The notes under the pieces are model-generated. The model had not been told where the DNA came from. It ran no database searches and saw only the letters and a program-made list of their open reading frames with translations. The position numbers and the translations under genes were made by a program. From Ligula intestinalis (Eukaryota; Platyhelminthes; Cestoda; Diphyllobothriidea; Diphyllobothriidae), in assembly GCA_036362985.1 (NCBI GenBank), contig JAYGXS010000004.1:16137923-16201922 (forward strand): a stretch of DNA of 64,000 bases, given 5' to 3'. How positions within the stretch are numbered: position 1 is the stretch's first letter; each line of letters begins with the position of its first letter. This document shows, one piece after another, positions 43,835 through 56,479 of the stretch.

Positions 43835-46800
43835 ATCGAACATTCGGGTACCCTCAATCTGAAGGCTTCTGATTGCTGTTTGTTTTTATTTCTTCTTCAC
43901 CCGGGGACGAGCATGCCACCTTTTCGGTTATTACGCGGGGCGCTCGTCCTTGAAAAGCGGAGCTAGCCTACCGATAGGCCTACTACTTAACTGGTCATGT
44001 AGAACGCACCCGACTCGAGGTAAAGGCAATGCCAACACACGACCACTCTAAAAAAACAACTCAATAATTCGGCAACCGGTCTAGGAGTAGCCAGAGGGCA
44101 ACGCTAATTGATACGCGGAAGGTATCGTAAATACGGTAAGCAAGGAGAGCAGAGCGCAACACAAAAAAGCGCACGTTTACTCTGCTCTTGGCAGCAGGGG
44201 AAAGGGTATAGATCGGATGGAAACGCTTGCATTCGTTATGTGCGGCAAACAGGTTACATTCCATGGGAGTACATAAAATTGACTTTGCGAAGATGAAAAA
44301 GAGGGGCTATCTCTCTCCCACTCTCGACCTGGCAATTGACGCAATATGCAGAGCAGAAAGGCGAAACGGGGAACAGCAACGCGGGAGCTGTCCTCTAGGC
44401 ATTTAAAACTAGAGCTACGGCCGCAAAAGGGCAGAGTTTTTGCATCCAGTGCATCAAAAATAAACAACCGACAAATGAGCACAAACACGAACCGAGCCAG
44501 CTTATTCACTACTGATAAGGATAAAAAGCAAAGCCGTGGTGCATATCCTACGGTGGATGACTTGCTAGGTAACGGTATCAGATACCCTGCGGAAACAAGA
44601 CTGAATGCGAAATCTAGTTCTGCCGACGCAAGGGTCAGAAGCACCGTAGAACAACCGGCAAACTAAACAATCGTTAATAATTAAATTTAGTAAACGAAAA
44701 AACTGTCTCGGAGAAGAACCTGTTGGGATTGGTAATCTCTCTGACTGATTAATAGCAGGTCTGAGGGAGCTTAGGGATATCGTGATGGTTTCGTCGAAAC
44801 CCAAAGGTCAAGTAGACTAATACAGTGTTGATTCAATCAAAACCCGATCTTCAGACATGTCACATGCAATAGCGGAAGTCTCAACCCGCCACCATGAACA
44901 GGTATATTGTAAAACACGCGACCTTACTGATAAGACGTGATGAAAGAAATGTTAATGATCAACCTTAGGCCTTAAAACATCGCTAAAGAAAAAAAACCGG
45001 CTTCGGCATGCACAATGTTGCTAAATATAGTATGTGACTTAACGCGAAACATGATGACAGGAATCATTTTCGCATGCAAAGTATGTTTATAAGTAATTTT
45101 ATAGGTCAAAATATTTACAAATGCGGGCGAAATCTATGTTTCATTATACATGCGGAAATTTTTTTGTGTTAATAACTGTCCTAGACTATGTTTGCGCAAC
45201 CGAGTGTGTTTTTCTGCTTAGATGGGAGGTCATTTAGCCAGACAAAACATGCTACAGTTCTAACTTGTGGTTGTTTTCGTCCACGTAATGAGCGCGAATC
45301 AGTCTGAATAAACAGGTTATTTTTAGAACATCTAACAATTATTTGATTGTTAAAAGTCAGATTTGTTAACCCGTGTGATATCACGTCCTAAAATACAGTA
45401 ATAAAGCCCACAGGCTATGTATTGTTTATTGTGGCCATTTTTGATCTCTGCAAAGACACATCATGAAAAAGCCACGTTAACTTTTGAGAATATGGTGAAA
45501 TACCAGGTGTATAGCCTGTTTTCTGCTAGTTTATAGGTTGGAAACGGCTGAACGGGAAGAGCATTAACAGTTTTAGCAAAATTTATGCGGCCATTCTGGT
45601 GCGCAGATGAGGTATTTCTTTCCTTTACAGCAGAAAAGTTGCAAACACTTTTTTAAAGGGAGGGAAAAAACCGGTCAAGCGTTCCCAGTTTTTCTGTTAC
45701 TTTACCTTGGGGAAAAGTAGAAATTTGGCGGCAAAATACCTCAAAAGAGGACACTTCTTGGAAAGTTTTAAAAATGATTCAATGCATATGTACCGCCGAT
45801 TTTTTCGCGTTTGGGTGACTCGGAAAATATGCTGTAAAGAGTCACTTACATAAACATAATACCAAGGACTCTCTACTGCAGTAAATGCGCTCAAAATGGA
45901 GCTTCCCTTGACAGTTTTGATAGACCTAGCAAAGAAAGTGGCATTGAAGGTGGTCGAATGAGAAAGTAAACCACAACACTTTAAGGATACTGAAATTCAA
46001 CGGACTTCGACATCTCCAAGAGCGACTGAATAAGGGATATCCTTTTGGTACGACTGCATCTGCCAACATGCAACCTTACAAAAACTTATATTCTTATGAC
46101 GTCATAATCGACGAAATCAAGCTAAATCGTCATATTCTTAGTCAACTGCATCTCAAAAATGCAAGACGAAAAAAAAACTAAAATAAAAGCGTTCCAAAGC
46201 CCATATTCAAACTGTTGGCTAACATTCATACTTAATTTTATACTGGATATTGGGGAATATTCTAGGGCAAACTGCACTGAATAACTATTCTCAAACGCTG
46301 TTATATTTCTGTTTTTCAAATTTGTTCTGCTATGTACATGGACAGACTTAATGTACTTCCACTACTTATTCTACTGCATTTTTTGGCGTTTTCAGCATCT
46401 TCGATTTTGTAAAGCAGTGGCTATTTCTAAACAACATAATACTATTGGTATTGGCATTATTTCTTGGTTCCGCACAAAAGGCTGTCATCTTTACTCCAGA
46501 GTCTTGATATCGATTCGTTTTTACCGGTCTGAGGGTGTGAGGACAGACGTTTTGCAATTTTGGATCCCGTTCATGAGTCGGCAAAAGAGGAGGTTCACAG
46601 ACTACGCTACAGAATATGCTTCTCCCGTTACGTTTAACGACTCAAAATAGAGTCCGAACACAGTCGCACAGTGGCCAGTAAAAATGCAGAAAGAACAACA
46701 GAGGGGCAGCTAGACACAGCCAGTCCTTCTCAACCCCGCGTTTGCATAACTTAGCATTCGAACTCGGATTCAACGGTCACTTTGCAGGCAAACACATTGC

Positions 46801-46917
46801 CTGTGCGGCAACATCCAAGAATTTCCACGTCAGAACTTCCATAGGCTACAACATTCAGCTTTTAATTGTCTTGGCATCTTCCTCAACTAAGGACGTAAAA
46901 ATGGGTTGGCGAGAGGG
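43835..46917. other. No recognised gene (intron sequence)
   Basis: The stretch is AT-rich from about 44.9 kb on. A 106-residue open frame at 44346-44666 has no recognisable domain and I do not call it a gene. Confidence 0.5.
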
Positions 46918-46925
46918 CAGACCTC

Positions 46926-47457
46926 GGCAACAGCAGCTTATGTAGCCCCACTCATTAATCCCTAGAACCTGCATTTTTTCCTACGAAAACGGCGTTTATA
47001 GGGCTTAATGGGTGGGAAATTAGGACACGCAGTGGAATATACTTTGATAACTGCTGCATGCATTTTTATTTCATTGTATTTAGAGGTGTTGTTGATTTAT
47101 ATTTGTAGATTTTCTTAATCTGCATTATCGTTTAACGTATTGCGGAAAACCCTGATTATCAAATTGCAGTTTTCTTGAAATTGCCGAAAAATAGAAATGG
47201 TGGTTAGGTCGTCTACATCAACTTACCTGAGGTCCAACTTGCCGTCCTGCCTTCAATTTACATGCGGAACAACCTGCTCCCAGCGGCCGCAGGAAGCAAC
47301 TTCGACTGCATTTTTTTCACTTCACACCTACTTCTAAAAATCTCCTTCTCTGCCATTCCTATTTTCTTACCCCATAAAACTCTATGACCACCGTTTTTGC
47401 AGGACAAAATGCTGGGACTAGGGGTATAGGAGTGGGGCTACATAAGCTTCTTTTGCC
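46926..47457 (-). mobile_element. MITE family M, copy 3 (532 bp, reverse orientation)
   Basis: The ends are GGCAACAGCAGCTTATGTAG and CTACATAAGCTTCTTTTGCC. The flanks are an exact 8-bp target-site duplication, CAGACCTC, at 46918-46925 and 47458-47465. The interior matches copies 1 and 2 in reverse orientation and lacks roughly 50 bp near the left arm. The exact duplication suggests this is the youngest of the three copies. Confidence 0.85.
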
Positions 47458-47469
47458 CAGACCTCTACA

Positions 47470-48470
47470 GGGGGTGGAAACATGAACGGTTAAGCAAAAC
47501 CACAAGCTAAGACTTAACCATGATAATTGAAGCTTTTTTTTACCAAAAAACACTGAAGGCGAAGCGGCAACCAAGGGCTTCAAATTCTGAAAACGGTAGG
47601 TATTTAGCATCTAAATAATAGTGAAAAGTTCAGCGATCATGCCATGAGGACAGGCTGCAAACGTCTGCCCAAGCAAACTGTCAACAATGACGTCGTCTAG
47701 GCAAAGCAGAGAACTCCAAGATCTAACTCAAATGCCTCCAGGGATTCCTGCGACCCAAGAGTAGTTCGTAGCAATGTCGACAGGACGTGCGGTTTTGACG
47801 ACCAGTGCGTTTGTGCCAAATTCCAATAATACTGACTCTATTAAGACCAAACACGGTGGACAGTGCGTGTGCATCCCACAAATCCAACCTCGAGTCACTG
47901 ACAGATCTCTGCACCTGTGCAACGGTCAACATTCTGGCTATTAACTAAAAATTGATCGCGCGTGCGCTAATGACGGACTAGTCCGACACAGTATCTGAAT
48001 GTCTTGGAAGGGTAAGGTGTGTCCAACGGGTGTTCTTCAGAGATCCAGGTACCAGGGTTTTAGGCTGCCTTGTGATAAACTTCTACCAAACACACGCAGG
48101 CGCGCACGCATCGCAGTTCTCCAGCCAATTAAAATCGCGGATGTCGCAGGTGGGCGTGAACATAGCGACAAAGCCTAACCGCCCGTTGAAACGGACCACA
48201 CACTATGTTGGCTCCAAGCCCACATGTACCAGCCTCCACTTGTAATAACACCTTGGATTTAGCGCAGGTTAGATTGGCCTAATAACCGCAAGATATAGGC
48301 TCACCTACTTTAAATGCATCTGAGTCTAACTGCTGCAGCTAGCCTTCATAGTGTCGCAGATAGTATCTCTCTTAGAATGATTACATGCTAGAGTGGATGT
48401 AGAGGGTTCGAACAATTCCCTTCTGGAAAAACTGAGACCAGATATGCAGATGAAAGGACCATCAAACTTT
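47470..48470. other. No recognised gene (intron sequence)
   Basis: I see no conserved motif. A long G run follows at about 48475-48491. Confidence 0.5.
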
Positions 48471-48494
48471 ATTTGGGGGGGGGGGGGGGGGACG

Positions 48495-49349
48495 ACTAAG
48501 TGCTGAGTCAGGTTTAGAGTTCATCTTCATTTTGATGACGCGATGCCACGGGGCGGACGACCAAAAACGTACTCAAACCACCTAAGTTATTTGATGACCT
48601 GAGATATCCCACGGGCATTTACGTTCAGTGCACTTTACTCAAGGGATGACTCCCAATGGTAGAGAAACACATCCCGCCTTCCATTATCTTCCGAACATAC
48701 ACCCCGATATTCCCAACCGTACAATAGGATTGAGTAGGCTGAGGTCCGCGCTTGACAACCGTTTTGCCGATGAATTAATCGCAGCCAGTCCATAGAAAGT
48801 TTTCAAGGACGGTAAAAAAAACTGCCAGACAACATCGTCTTTACTGCGTCTATTCGGCGGCAGTGAGTAAAAACTGTCCAGTTCTTCAAGTTAACAGCCA
48901 TGAATCCCAAGACATGCCTTCTGTTGTCTAGCCATTTAAATTGAAAGCGCTTTAGCTTCCCCGAACTTTATGGATAAACCGACTTTATTCAGCCGCAACG
49001 ACACATTGAATACTGAGACTTGCAGTGCAATACTACTGATGTAATGAGATCAGTCTGTTGGCGGCCGGATGCCAATTAAACACCACCCAAACCATGTAGG
49101 ACCCCTTCGAGATTCTGGTCACTAATCCAGACGAATAGGGTGCAGGACGGGATGCAACTGCGTCAAAGACCAGACCGAATTTCCGAGTGTCGCAAACATT
49201 TGAACGCTTCTCCGTCGAGGTGGCCACGTCAGAGCCGGTTTTCTAGCCGATTTTGCCCTTGTTTTCCGGAGGTGACGGGAGAAACCATTACTACCGCGAT
49301 GTTGCTGTATGAGCGCACAATCGTAAGGTATTTCGGTTGATACAGTCAT
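48495..49349 (-). pseudogene. Decayed RTE-like non-LTR reverse transcriptase fragment
   Basis: Minus-strand frames, with many stops, read SEIRSGL-RSCIPSCTLFVW and EGVLHG (the RSGVRQGC and LF block), ASGRQQTDLI (where YADD should follow but is lost), then KRFQFKWLDNRRHVLGFMAV, YSILLYGWEYRGVCSED and finally RWFEYVFGRPPRG. The order and spacing match the RT core, thumb and C-terminal RWxGHVxRxPP motif of RTE-like elements common in flukes and tapeworms. Motif C is not recognisable. It is an old, inactive relic in the TSC22-family intron. Confidence 0.6.
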
Positions 49350-50202
49350 TACACTTGCAAATAAATACCGATGTTGTGTTCAGCGTCTCGGCTGTGTTTT
49401 GCAACACAAAGGCTTCGTGCACTTTACAACTTGGTACAGACAGATGAACTTTGCGGAACTTGCGAACAAGAACATGGCCTGATCCGTATGCATTGTCGAC
49501 TTGATATCACGCGTGCATCTACTACCATGAACTAAGCTCTGGAGCTCTATAATCCATTTAGAATGCCGTACAAGTATCTTGTGAATTTCGGGTCAGCAGA
49601 TATTCACGGTGATGTTGGAAACGATTATCCGGGTTTAGTCAACAAAGCTCAACACGCTTTCACCATTGTCACTTCCCGAACCAAGCCGAAATCAGTTAGT
49701 AAACCACTGTTTAAAATGCCTACTCGTCCAGTTCGGCCACTTCAGCCACCGGTAAGAATCAACAGAATAGCAGTGAGAGGAGACCATCAACTAATTCCTG
49801 AAGATGCGAGAAGGGGTCAGGAGTATGCTGGTCCGCACGTGATACTCGCACGCACATAAGAATGACGACACTACTGTCTTTTCCGTCGTTCATAAACCAC
49901 TTACTGACTGATGCCCACACAAAGAATGCAAGAAGCGGCTACAGCGAAAGGGCGATCAGCCCATCCTGTCTACTAGAAGAGTGGTGAGCTGCTGAAATAA
50001 AGACTCAGATGAGAGTTTCCCTTCAAGAGCTTTATCTCCTGAGAATCTGAGTAGGCGACCCCGACTTCAAATGCGCAGAAAACAGTCGCGTTTTACCGAT
50101 GCAAACTATGCGCTCTCAGGCCTTGAGTAGAGCAGTTGAAAGGCATTTGTACACGACGACAGTTCCCCCGTGGATTTCAACGATGGGCACCACGCGCTCC
50201 AA

Positions 50203-50268
50203 CAAGCCGCAGCAAACGCTGAAGCAAGCCGCAGCAAACGCTGAAGCAAGCCGCAGCATACACAGAGG
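50203..50268 (+). repeat. 22-bp minisatellite, three units
   Basis: CAAGCCGCAGCAAACGCTGA plus AG is repeated at 50203, 50225 and, with changes, 50247. It lies just upstream of a family C copy, whose own 5' end has CAGCAAGCTGAAGG. Confidence 0.7.
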
Positions 50269-50374
50269 CAAGCTGGGCAAGCGACACGAAAGCGGGAGCA
50301 ACGCAGAGAACTGGCACGAGAAAAACAGGAGTTTAGGCAGACTCGCGCAGTATCTACCCACTCACTCACCACTC

Positions 50375-50770
50375 CCACCTCCGTATCCGGTGTAAAGATA
50401 AAGTCAATAAGACCGGGGATGAGGGAGGATGTAGATGACTGGCTCGATAAACACTCAGCACGCGCACACTTGACACAGCCATCTCGCTAGGTATGCTCCC
50501 ATCTGCGCGGGAGCGCCATAAAAGCCACATTAAAAAGGAGCCATTGCAGCCTGACTCTCAGTCTTCCCTCTCCTCCCATACGCACACACAAACACATGGG
50601 TACAAAAGGAGCAGCAACGTAGGGGGCCCGAGTTTTCCCGTTAGTTGGCAAACCCGCCAAGCCACGGCTTTTAGCGCATCGTGATAGATTCAAGCGCATT
50701 CAGATTTATTATAGTGAGGAGAGAAACGCGCCGAGGGTCGACCTCACTCTCTCCCCACCGCCTAGTGACC
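50375..50770 (+). repeat. Interspersed repeat family C, copy 7
   Basis: TATCCGGTGTAAAGATAAAG, CTCGCTAGGTATGCTCCCA, AAAGCCACATTAAAAAGGAG, GCCATTGCAGCCTGACTCTC and CGTGATAGATTCAAGCGCAT match copies 4 and 5 in order. Confidence 0.65.
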
Positions 50771-50849
50771 CCCTAGCTTTCGGACACCTGAGGTGGGGCC
50801 TGAAACCCAGTGAGGAAAGTGCCAGCCCCCACCAGGCCGCAGGGACCGT

Positions 50850-51960
50850 GGTTGGCTGAAGACTGGCATTGCATGTGCATACAGACCATTGGATCTCAGA
50901 AGGGTGAGAGCAGCCCTGTATGAAGCACACACACACACCCAAAACCACGAGCTTGCTCCTGATTGAGTAGTCTTGTTGCTATAGCGTTTGCCTGAAGTAA
51001 AGAACCAGAGTTGAACAGCGGCTGTCGGATGTCAAAAACCGTCATATCGTGTTTGAATCGCTAATGATGTTGTTTGGAGATTTTAATTGTAGACGGCTTT
51101 CTAACAGCCTCCGCGATCCGCTGTTCGAGGTTGGATCAGCTAGCGTCGCGGTTCAAGAACCTGACCTCAAGACAGTGTTAGCAGGCAGGGGGGGGGGGGC
51201 AGTTCGCGGTCGCCACGTCACGACGCTGTTGCGAGATGGCGCGCCAGACTTCAGTCCTGTCGCTGCTGGCGGTGGTGAGCGACTCCATATTTTTCAAACG
51301 CTTGAGCCAAATAATGGCACCCATGGGCATCCAGGGCAACCTACAGCAAAGTCAACAGTCAAAACCATCGAATGACAGGCTTCACTTGTTGATGAAGATT
51401 TAAAGCCCACTAAACCAGTACTTACTGACATCAGGACCCACCACAGGAGTAGCAGTACTAGTAGTAGACCTATGCCAACATTTTAGAAGTGCTTTGGAGG
51501 CGCCAACGCCAGAACATAGACAGAAAGTACACTCTCCTTGTCTCTACTTGAGACCAGCATGAGCGCGTACATTTCGTGACCTCAGAGAGTAAGTGCGAGA
51601 GAAATGGCACGCTCTAACCGCATGCTACACCGCCACCACCCCAGGGTTGGTGTGCATTTCTTCAATGCCTGCGCTCGCAGACACGCGAGATGTCTAATCA
51701 GGACCATCAACAGGAGATTTTCCTTAGTAAATGAAATGGCAGGCACTTGTAGACAGAAGGTCGGGAAACTGAGGATTTGCTTACGTGATGGCATGGACCA
51801 CAAAGCCTAGGAAAGGGACAAACAACCTAGAATGACTCGCTGGCATTGAACACTAACGTCGGCTTAGGCGGAATTCACCCGCTTAAATGCAGGATAGTAC
51901 TGCTACCCTTGTAAGCGGACAGAATGAGAAGAAAGTCATTGATGAACGTTGACCTGACCA
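50850..51960. other. No recognised gene (intron sequence)
   Basis: The stretch contains a G run at 51187-51198. Short open frames here show no domains. Confidence 0.5.
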
Positions 51961-51963
51961 TTA

Positions 51964-52260
51964 ACGCAACTCATCTGTCCCGATCTGCCTTGGCTCCCTG
52001 ACAGCCGTAACAGATGGCATTAGTAGACAAATAGTATTGCCTATGAGGATCAATATGCCCTGACCTAAACCGGTGAGACGAGTTCGGGGCTCAATGGTTA
52101 GAGCGTTTGAACTCTGATCAAAAAGGTCGCGAGTTCGAGGCTCGGGTAGGACACCAGTTAGGTCTGAGTGTGACTGGCTGACGACAGCTAATAAGCCAGG
52201 AATAGCCATTCCAGTCTCCGTTTTCTGTGTCGGCAGTATTATCGGTTTACCAATACCGGA
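51964..52260 (+). repeat. tRNA-derived repeat D, copy 2, with an inverted partial unit in front
   Basis: The forward part (52048-52260) contains GGGCTCAATGGTTAGAGCG (A-box-like) and GGTCGCGAGTTCGAGGCTCG (B-box-like), GGACACCAG and a CAGCTAATAAGCCAGGAATA tail. The stretch 51964-52045 is the reverse complement of the unit's 3' part (ACTCATCTGTCCC, GACAGCCGTA, ATAGTATTGCC), giving a head-to-head arrangement. Confidence 0.6.
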
Positions 52261-52284
52261 ATGGGAAGACGCATGCACACGACG

Positions 52285-54275
52285 GCACCGAAATGAAGCG
52301 TGTTAAAGGTTAAAATCGTTACTTGCGTATGTGGAGAATCATGGACAAAAATATTGAATGAAGTACAGGAATATGAACAGGCCACGTTGCACTAGATTTG
52401 GGGAGAGGGCAACGGGAACAACAACTGAAGACTGTAGCGTACAATAAAATATGCATCGCCATCACTGGCGCACAATATAACGACCTTAAGCTTCCATAGT
52501 CAGTACCTAACATGCAGCATTCGAAGATGAGCATAAAATCAAAGGTAATTCGAGCTTTACCACGCGAAGTCAGAAGTCCTAAAATGTGAGCTTGTGTTGA
52601 AATTATTACAGTAGGTCGCATATCTGATGCAAGGTTGAGGATCGAAGGATTTAACACAAACCTGAGGTCGTTTATTAAGTTCATTGGTTTGGCTTAAGGC
52701 GTAAAATACTGTTTACTAGAATTGAATTCCATTCAGGTCGTTGAGAAAATATAGGCGGAAATGGGCAAAATTCAATGTTGGTTGATTTCCAAGGAGTTTC
52801 CTATGCTATTAAGCACTGCGGAGAAAACATTCATATTTAAGCGTGCTGAAGTATAAAAAACATTCACAAAGAGCAGAAAAAGTTCAATTACATTTTTCAC
52901 CACAGAGATAAATTTTGTTTTGTGTCCATGAAATTGAGGTTAGTGTACTTACGAGATACAGGACTAGAGTCGAGAGTCCAAATGTTGTCAAAATATAGAT
53001 GGAAATCAATAAATATCAAAACTCCAAACGGAAGAAGTAGATTATCATGTTGAAAGATATTGGAGGATATTTTGAGGCACTCTGTTATCCAATTAGAATC
53101 AAACACTACCCGTAAGTAAAAGAACGCATTGAAAACTGCTCTGGTTTACGTAGAAATGTAAGTTCTTTCATTTCCAGCACAATTTCTTCCTCTCAGTTTT
53201 AGGGCAGTCAAAAACCGATCAAAATATGCCATTTGATCTTGACTTTAACTTCGAAAAACGTATCGTACACAGATATTCGACTTCAAAATATCTAACTAAA
53301 ACGTTTTTTGAAGAGGTAACTTGTTCTTGAAAGTTTTTTTAATTAATCTTAGTCGTATTCATGCTCAGCTTTTGTTGCGGGAATTCATTTTTCTCGACAA
53401 TGAGTTGACATGTTTGGGCGATTCTAAAGTCATGACCCACACAGGCAGCTATCAAAGGAGGAATGCTTAAGAACTCATTATATAGGTAAATGCTTTTAGG
53501 ATATTTCTTATTTCTAAGTTTTCGGTAAATAGGTTGAACGAAATCGGTATTTCTGGACAAACAAGCAAAACTGTGAGATTCGTAAAGTTTTCAGCAGCAT
53601 TTTCAAAACAGTTGGCTGCTCGTCGCACTCGAACTCTCGAAATAATGTTTTTGAAATGTGAAAAACGGAAATTTCTTTCAACATACACAAGATGGTATGA
53701 ATTTGGTTACATGTACAACCACAATCTAACTTTTTAGTAAACAGCCAGCCGTCAATGGATTTTTATTCCGCTCAACAGCCGGGATGTGATTTACATAGAA
53801 AATTTTTTTTACAATTGTCAATAGAAATTGATATAAAGCACGCAAGAATCTTTTCGTGCATTAAAAACGGAAATGTGTCCGAAGATTCAAAATTTGGAAA
53901 CAACTGTACCTAAGGTGACTACATCCATTTCTGACACATTTAGTGCAAGTTTAAATGTTATTGGAAAATATTTAGGTTATAAAAATTTTGTATTTGTACT
54001 TATTCTGGATTATCTTGCCATCCTTTTCCATTCCCATGCCTTAAACACACTTTTATTTCACATTGGACCAGTACCTTTTCATATTGCCATTTCTTGAGTT
54101 TGCAGTTTTTTGTGAAAATTAAATTTTTCTATGCTAGTAAATAGAAATTTCTCAACCAAACTTTGAGGTTTTTTACTTAAAGTTCTAGCTTTACTGCGCC
54201 ACGTAAGCTTACTTCGCACAAAATGACTTTTATTACGTTTTTGAACTTATTTCATGAGTTCATCTACCAACTGTA
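52285..54275. other. AT-rich stretch without recognised genes
   Basis: Base composition is clearly richer in A/T than the rest of the window. I see no domains, splice-flanked exons or shared repeats. Confidence 0.5.
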
Positions 54276-54278
54276 GTA

Positions 54279-54557
54279 CACTGAAACCTCGGTTAACGAG
54301 TTTAATCCGGTAGAGTACCAAGCTCGCCATCAGAAACACTCGTCTTCCGAAACATAGCCAATAAAACTGAATCAGTTCACTGACTGGCCGCAGGTGAGCG
54401 AGGACCCACATCCTAGTAGCAAGGCTCAACGGCGAACACAGGCACACACAAATGCATTAACAACTCGGTAACTGATGTGTAGCTCGTCAATCTAAACAAA
54501 TTTCCTGCGAGGTGCTCACCCTTTACCTGAAGCCGCTTTTTAGCCGAGCCTCCACTG
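54279..54557 (+). mobile_element. pogo/Tc1-like MITE (279 bp)
   Basis: The ends are CACTGAAACCTCGGTTAACG and, inverted, CAGTGGAGGCTCGGCTAAAA, sharing about 15 of the first 20 positions. Both sides are flanked by TA (54277-54278 and 54558-54559), the target duplication of the Tc1/mariner/pogo group. The CTCGGTTAA-type end resembles pogo/Tigger termini. There is no transposase. Confidence 0.65.
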
Positions 54558-54650
54558 TAGAATAATAATAATAAGTAGCGAGTCCGTTTCAGAGCCTACA
54601 GTAGTTGCTTACAATGAGGAAGGTAGGCACGTTTGGGCCAGTGTAGATCT

Positions 54651-54656
54651 NNNNNN
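54651..54656. other. Six Ns (assembly gap or masked bases)
   Basis: The only ambiguous bases in the window. The true gap length is unknown. Confidence 1.
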
Positions 54657-54659
54657 TCG

Positions 54660-56005
54660 CCGTATCATTAAAAAAGCATCAGTGGCCTGCTTGCCTTTTT
54701 TAGTGTGACTGGTGACCAGGTCGCACAGAGTAGGGTTTTACGTGCGACGAACCCCCACCCCCGGTCTACCTGTTTGACACACACACACGTGCTGGCCCCT
54801 CGCCCCACATGATCAGACTTTACAAAAGTGCAGTTCAAGAGAGTGCGCGAGGACCGCACACGCTCACATGCACGTTTTAACAGTCAAAAGAACACTGACA
54901 AATTGTTGCCTGTTACGACTGCTCTATCAGCAATGTGCGATGTTTAACTCATACTTGACGTGTGTACGCGCGCTATTTAAGTGAGTTTGCGTGTGCGCAT
55001 AAAGGGCGGGTTGATACAGTGGACGTTTTGGAACAGCGTGGGCGAGGAAGTTAGGCGTGGTCGGAGCTCCGGACACCATTCCTGTAATCACATTTTACTA
55101 GATTCACGGGTGGACGATCGGGCGCTTGCGTGACTAAAATTGAAAGTTAAAAAAGGACCAGGTTGGCAGTGTCTAGAACGTGGTGAGCGTGACAAGTGTC
55201 CCCTCTACCGTAAAATTCCATGACCATTAAAGGACCTCGCTCAATTTGCATAAATAAATTTGCAATGCTACCAAAAGTGCAGTTCGGGTAATGTGACAAC
55301 CTCAAACGCAAGCACAACAACAGGTTGCATGCAAAATAATGGCCGAAGTAGCAACTTTTTTTAAAAACCTCAGCCCTTTCTTGAATAAGGGAATGTGAAG
55401 GAAACCAAGCTGGATACGAAAGGAGTGCAGAAAACACGACCAAGAACTGGTCGCTATGTGAATAGTCGTTTTGAATGGGCACTACCGATCCAGACACTTC
55501 AGGATTATATTCAATTCTAATCAGTACGGCAACCTGAGAGTATTTTTTTCTAATTGATTACACTTATTCGGATTTTAGTATCTTCTTAATGATAATGCCG
55601 CCTGCTGTATTTGGGCGTTTATACAATCACCCAAGAGCCAAACTGTCCTGCTAACTGACATTTCAGATGACAAACAGAGGTGGGTTTGTGTTTTTGCGTC
55701 AGAGGAGCAAAAGCCATGTGCAACAGAAGTAAGATCAAGATACCCATGAGCTGCATTTTCTGCTGCGTCAAACCTCATCCGCAGTGGGTTTGGTTATGGC
55801 CTACATCTGTTACTGGTCTTACATGTAATTCCCTCACTTTAAACAGTTTCGTCAAGTTCATAGACGTGTTGCTGTAGCAGGTGCTCCAATGTTGCTGCTC
55901 TTCTCTGGTGTCACGATGCCTGCCAGACTTGACCTAGCGGCTGCTCCAATGTCGCCTGCGTCCCAACGGCCACGACAGGCTCGCTAACTAACAGATGCTC
56001 CACTA
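54660..56005. other. No recognised gene (intron sequence)
   Basis: There are short CA runs near 54780. The part at 55870-56005 has repeated GCTCCAATGT blocks and leads into the 234-bp tandem repeat. Confidence 0.5.
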
Positions 56006-56009
56006 AAGC

Positions 56010-56475
56010 ACGCCTACCCCCAGACTTGACCTCAGCTTCGCCAAGGTCACGCTTGCAGACATCGATGTTTCATGCATCGGCCAGCCTGCCTTGTCATCCG
56101 TAGTCCCTTGTGTCTACGCGCCCCAGACTGTCGTGGCTCAAGGGATAGTGCGGTTCGCCTCTAAGTCTAGTCAGATTGCAGTGTACCCTCCCTACGTGGC
56201 CCTTATGACAACTGGTAACTGTGTGAAGTTCAAACACCAAAGCACGCCTATGCCCAGACTTGACCTATGCTTCGCCAAGGTCACGCTTGCAGACAAATAT
56301 ATCCTTCGCGCATCGGCCAGCCCGCCTCGTCATCCGTAGGCCCTGGTGTTTACGCATCCCTGACTGTCGTGGTTCAAGGGATAGAGCGGTTCGCCTCGAA
56401 ATCTAGTCAGGTTACAGTGTGTCCTTCCCTATGTGGCCCTTATGACAACTGTGAGAAATTAAAACATCGAAGCCC
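56010..56475 (+). repeat. Tandem repeat, two units of ~234 bp
   Basis: Unit 1 starts about 56010 and unit 2 about 56244. Shared blocks include CCCAGACTTGACCT, CTTCGCCAAGGTCACGCTTG, GCATCGGCCAGCC, TCAAGGGATAG and CCCTTATGACAACTG. Each unit has TGGCTCAAGGGATAGTGCGG or a close variant, which resembles a tRNA A box. Confidence 0.75.
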
Positions 56476-56479
56476 GATT

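Noticed and set aside
44346..44666. 106-residue open frame as a possible gene
   Set aside because: No recognisable domain, no convincing splice or promoter context and no repeat; the opposite strand is open as well. Chance cannot be excluded.
49563..49859. 98-residue open frame as a possible gene
   Set aside because: It has no recognised domain and no flanking splice signals, and lies in repeat-rich intron sequence.
50203..50268. 22-bp repeats as a CRISPR array
   Set aside because: Units are directly adjacent with no spacers; this is a minisatellite.
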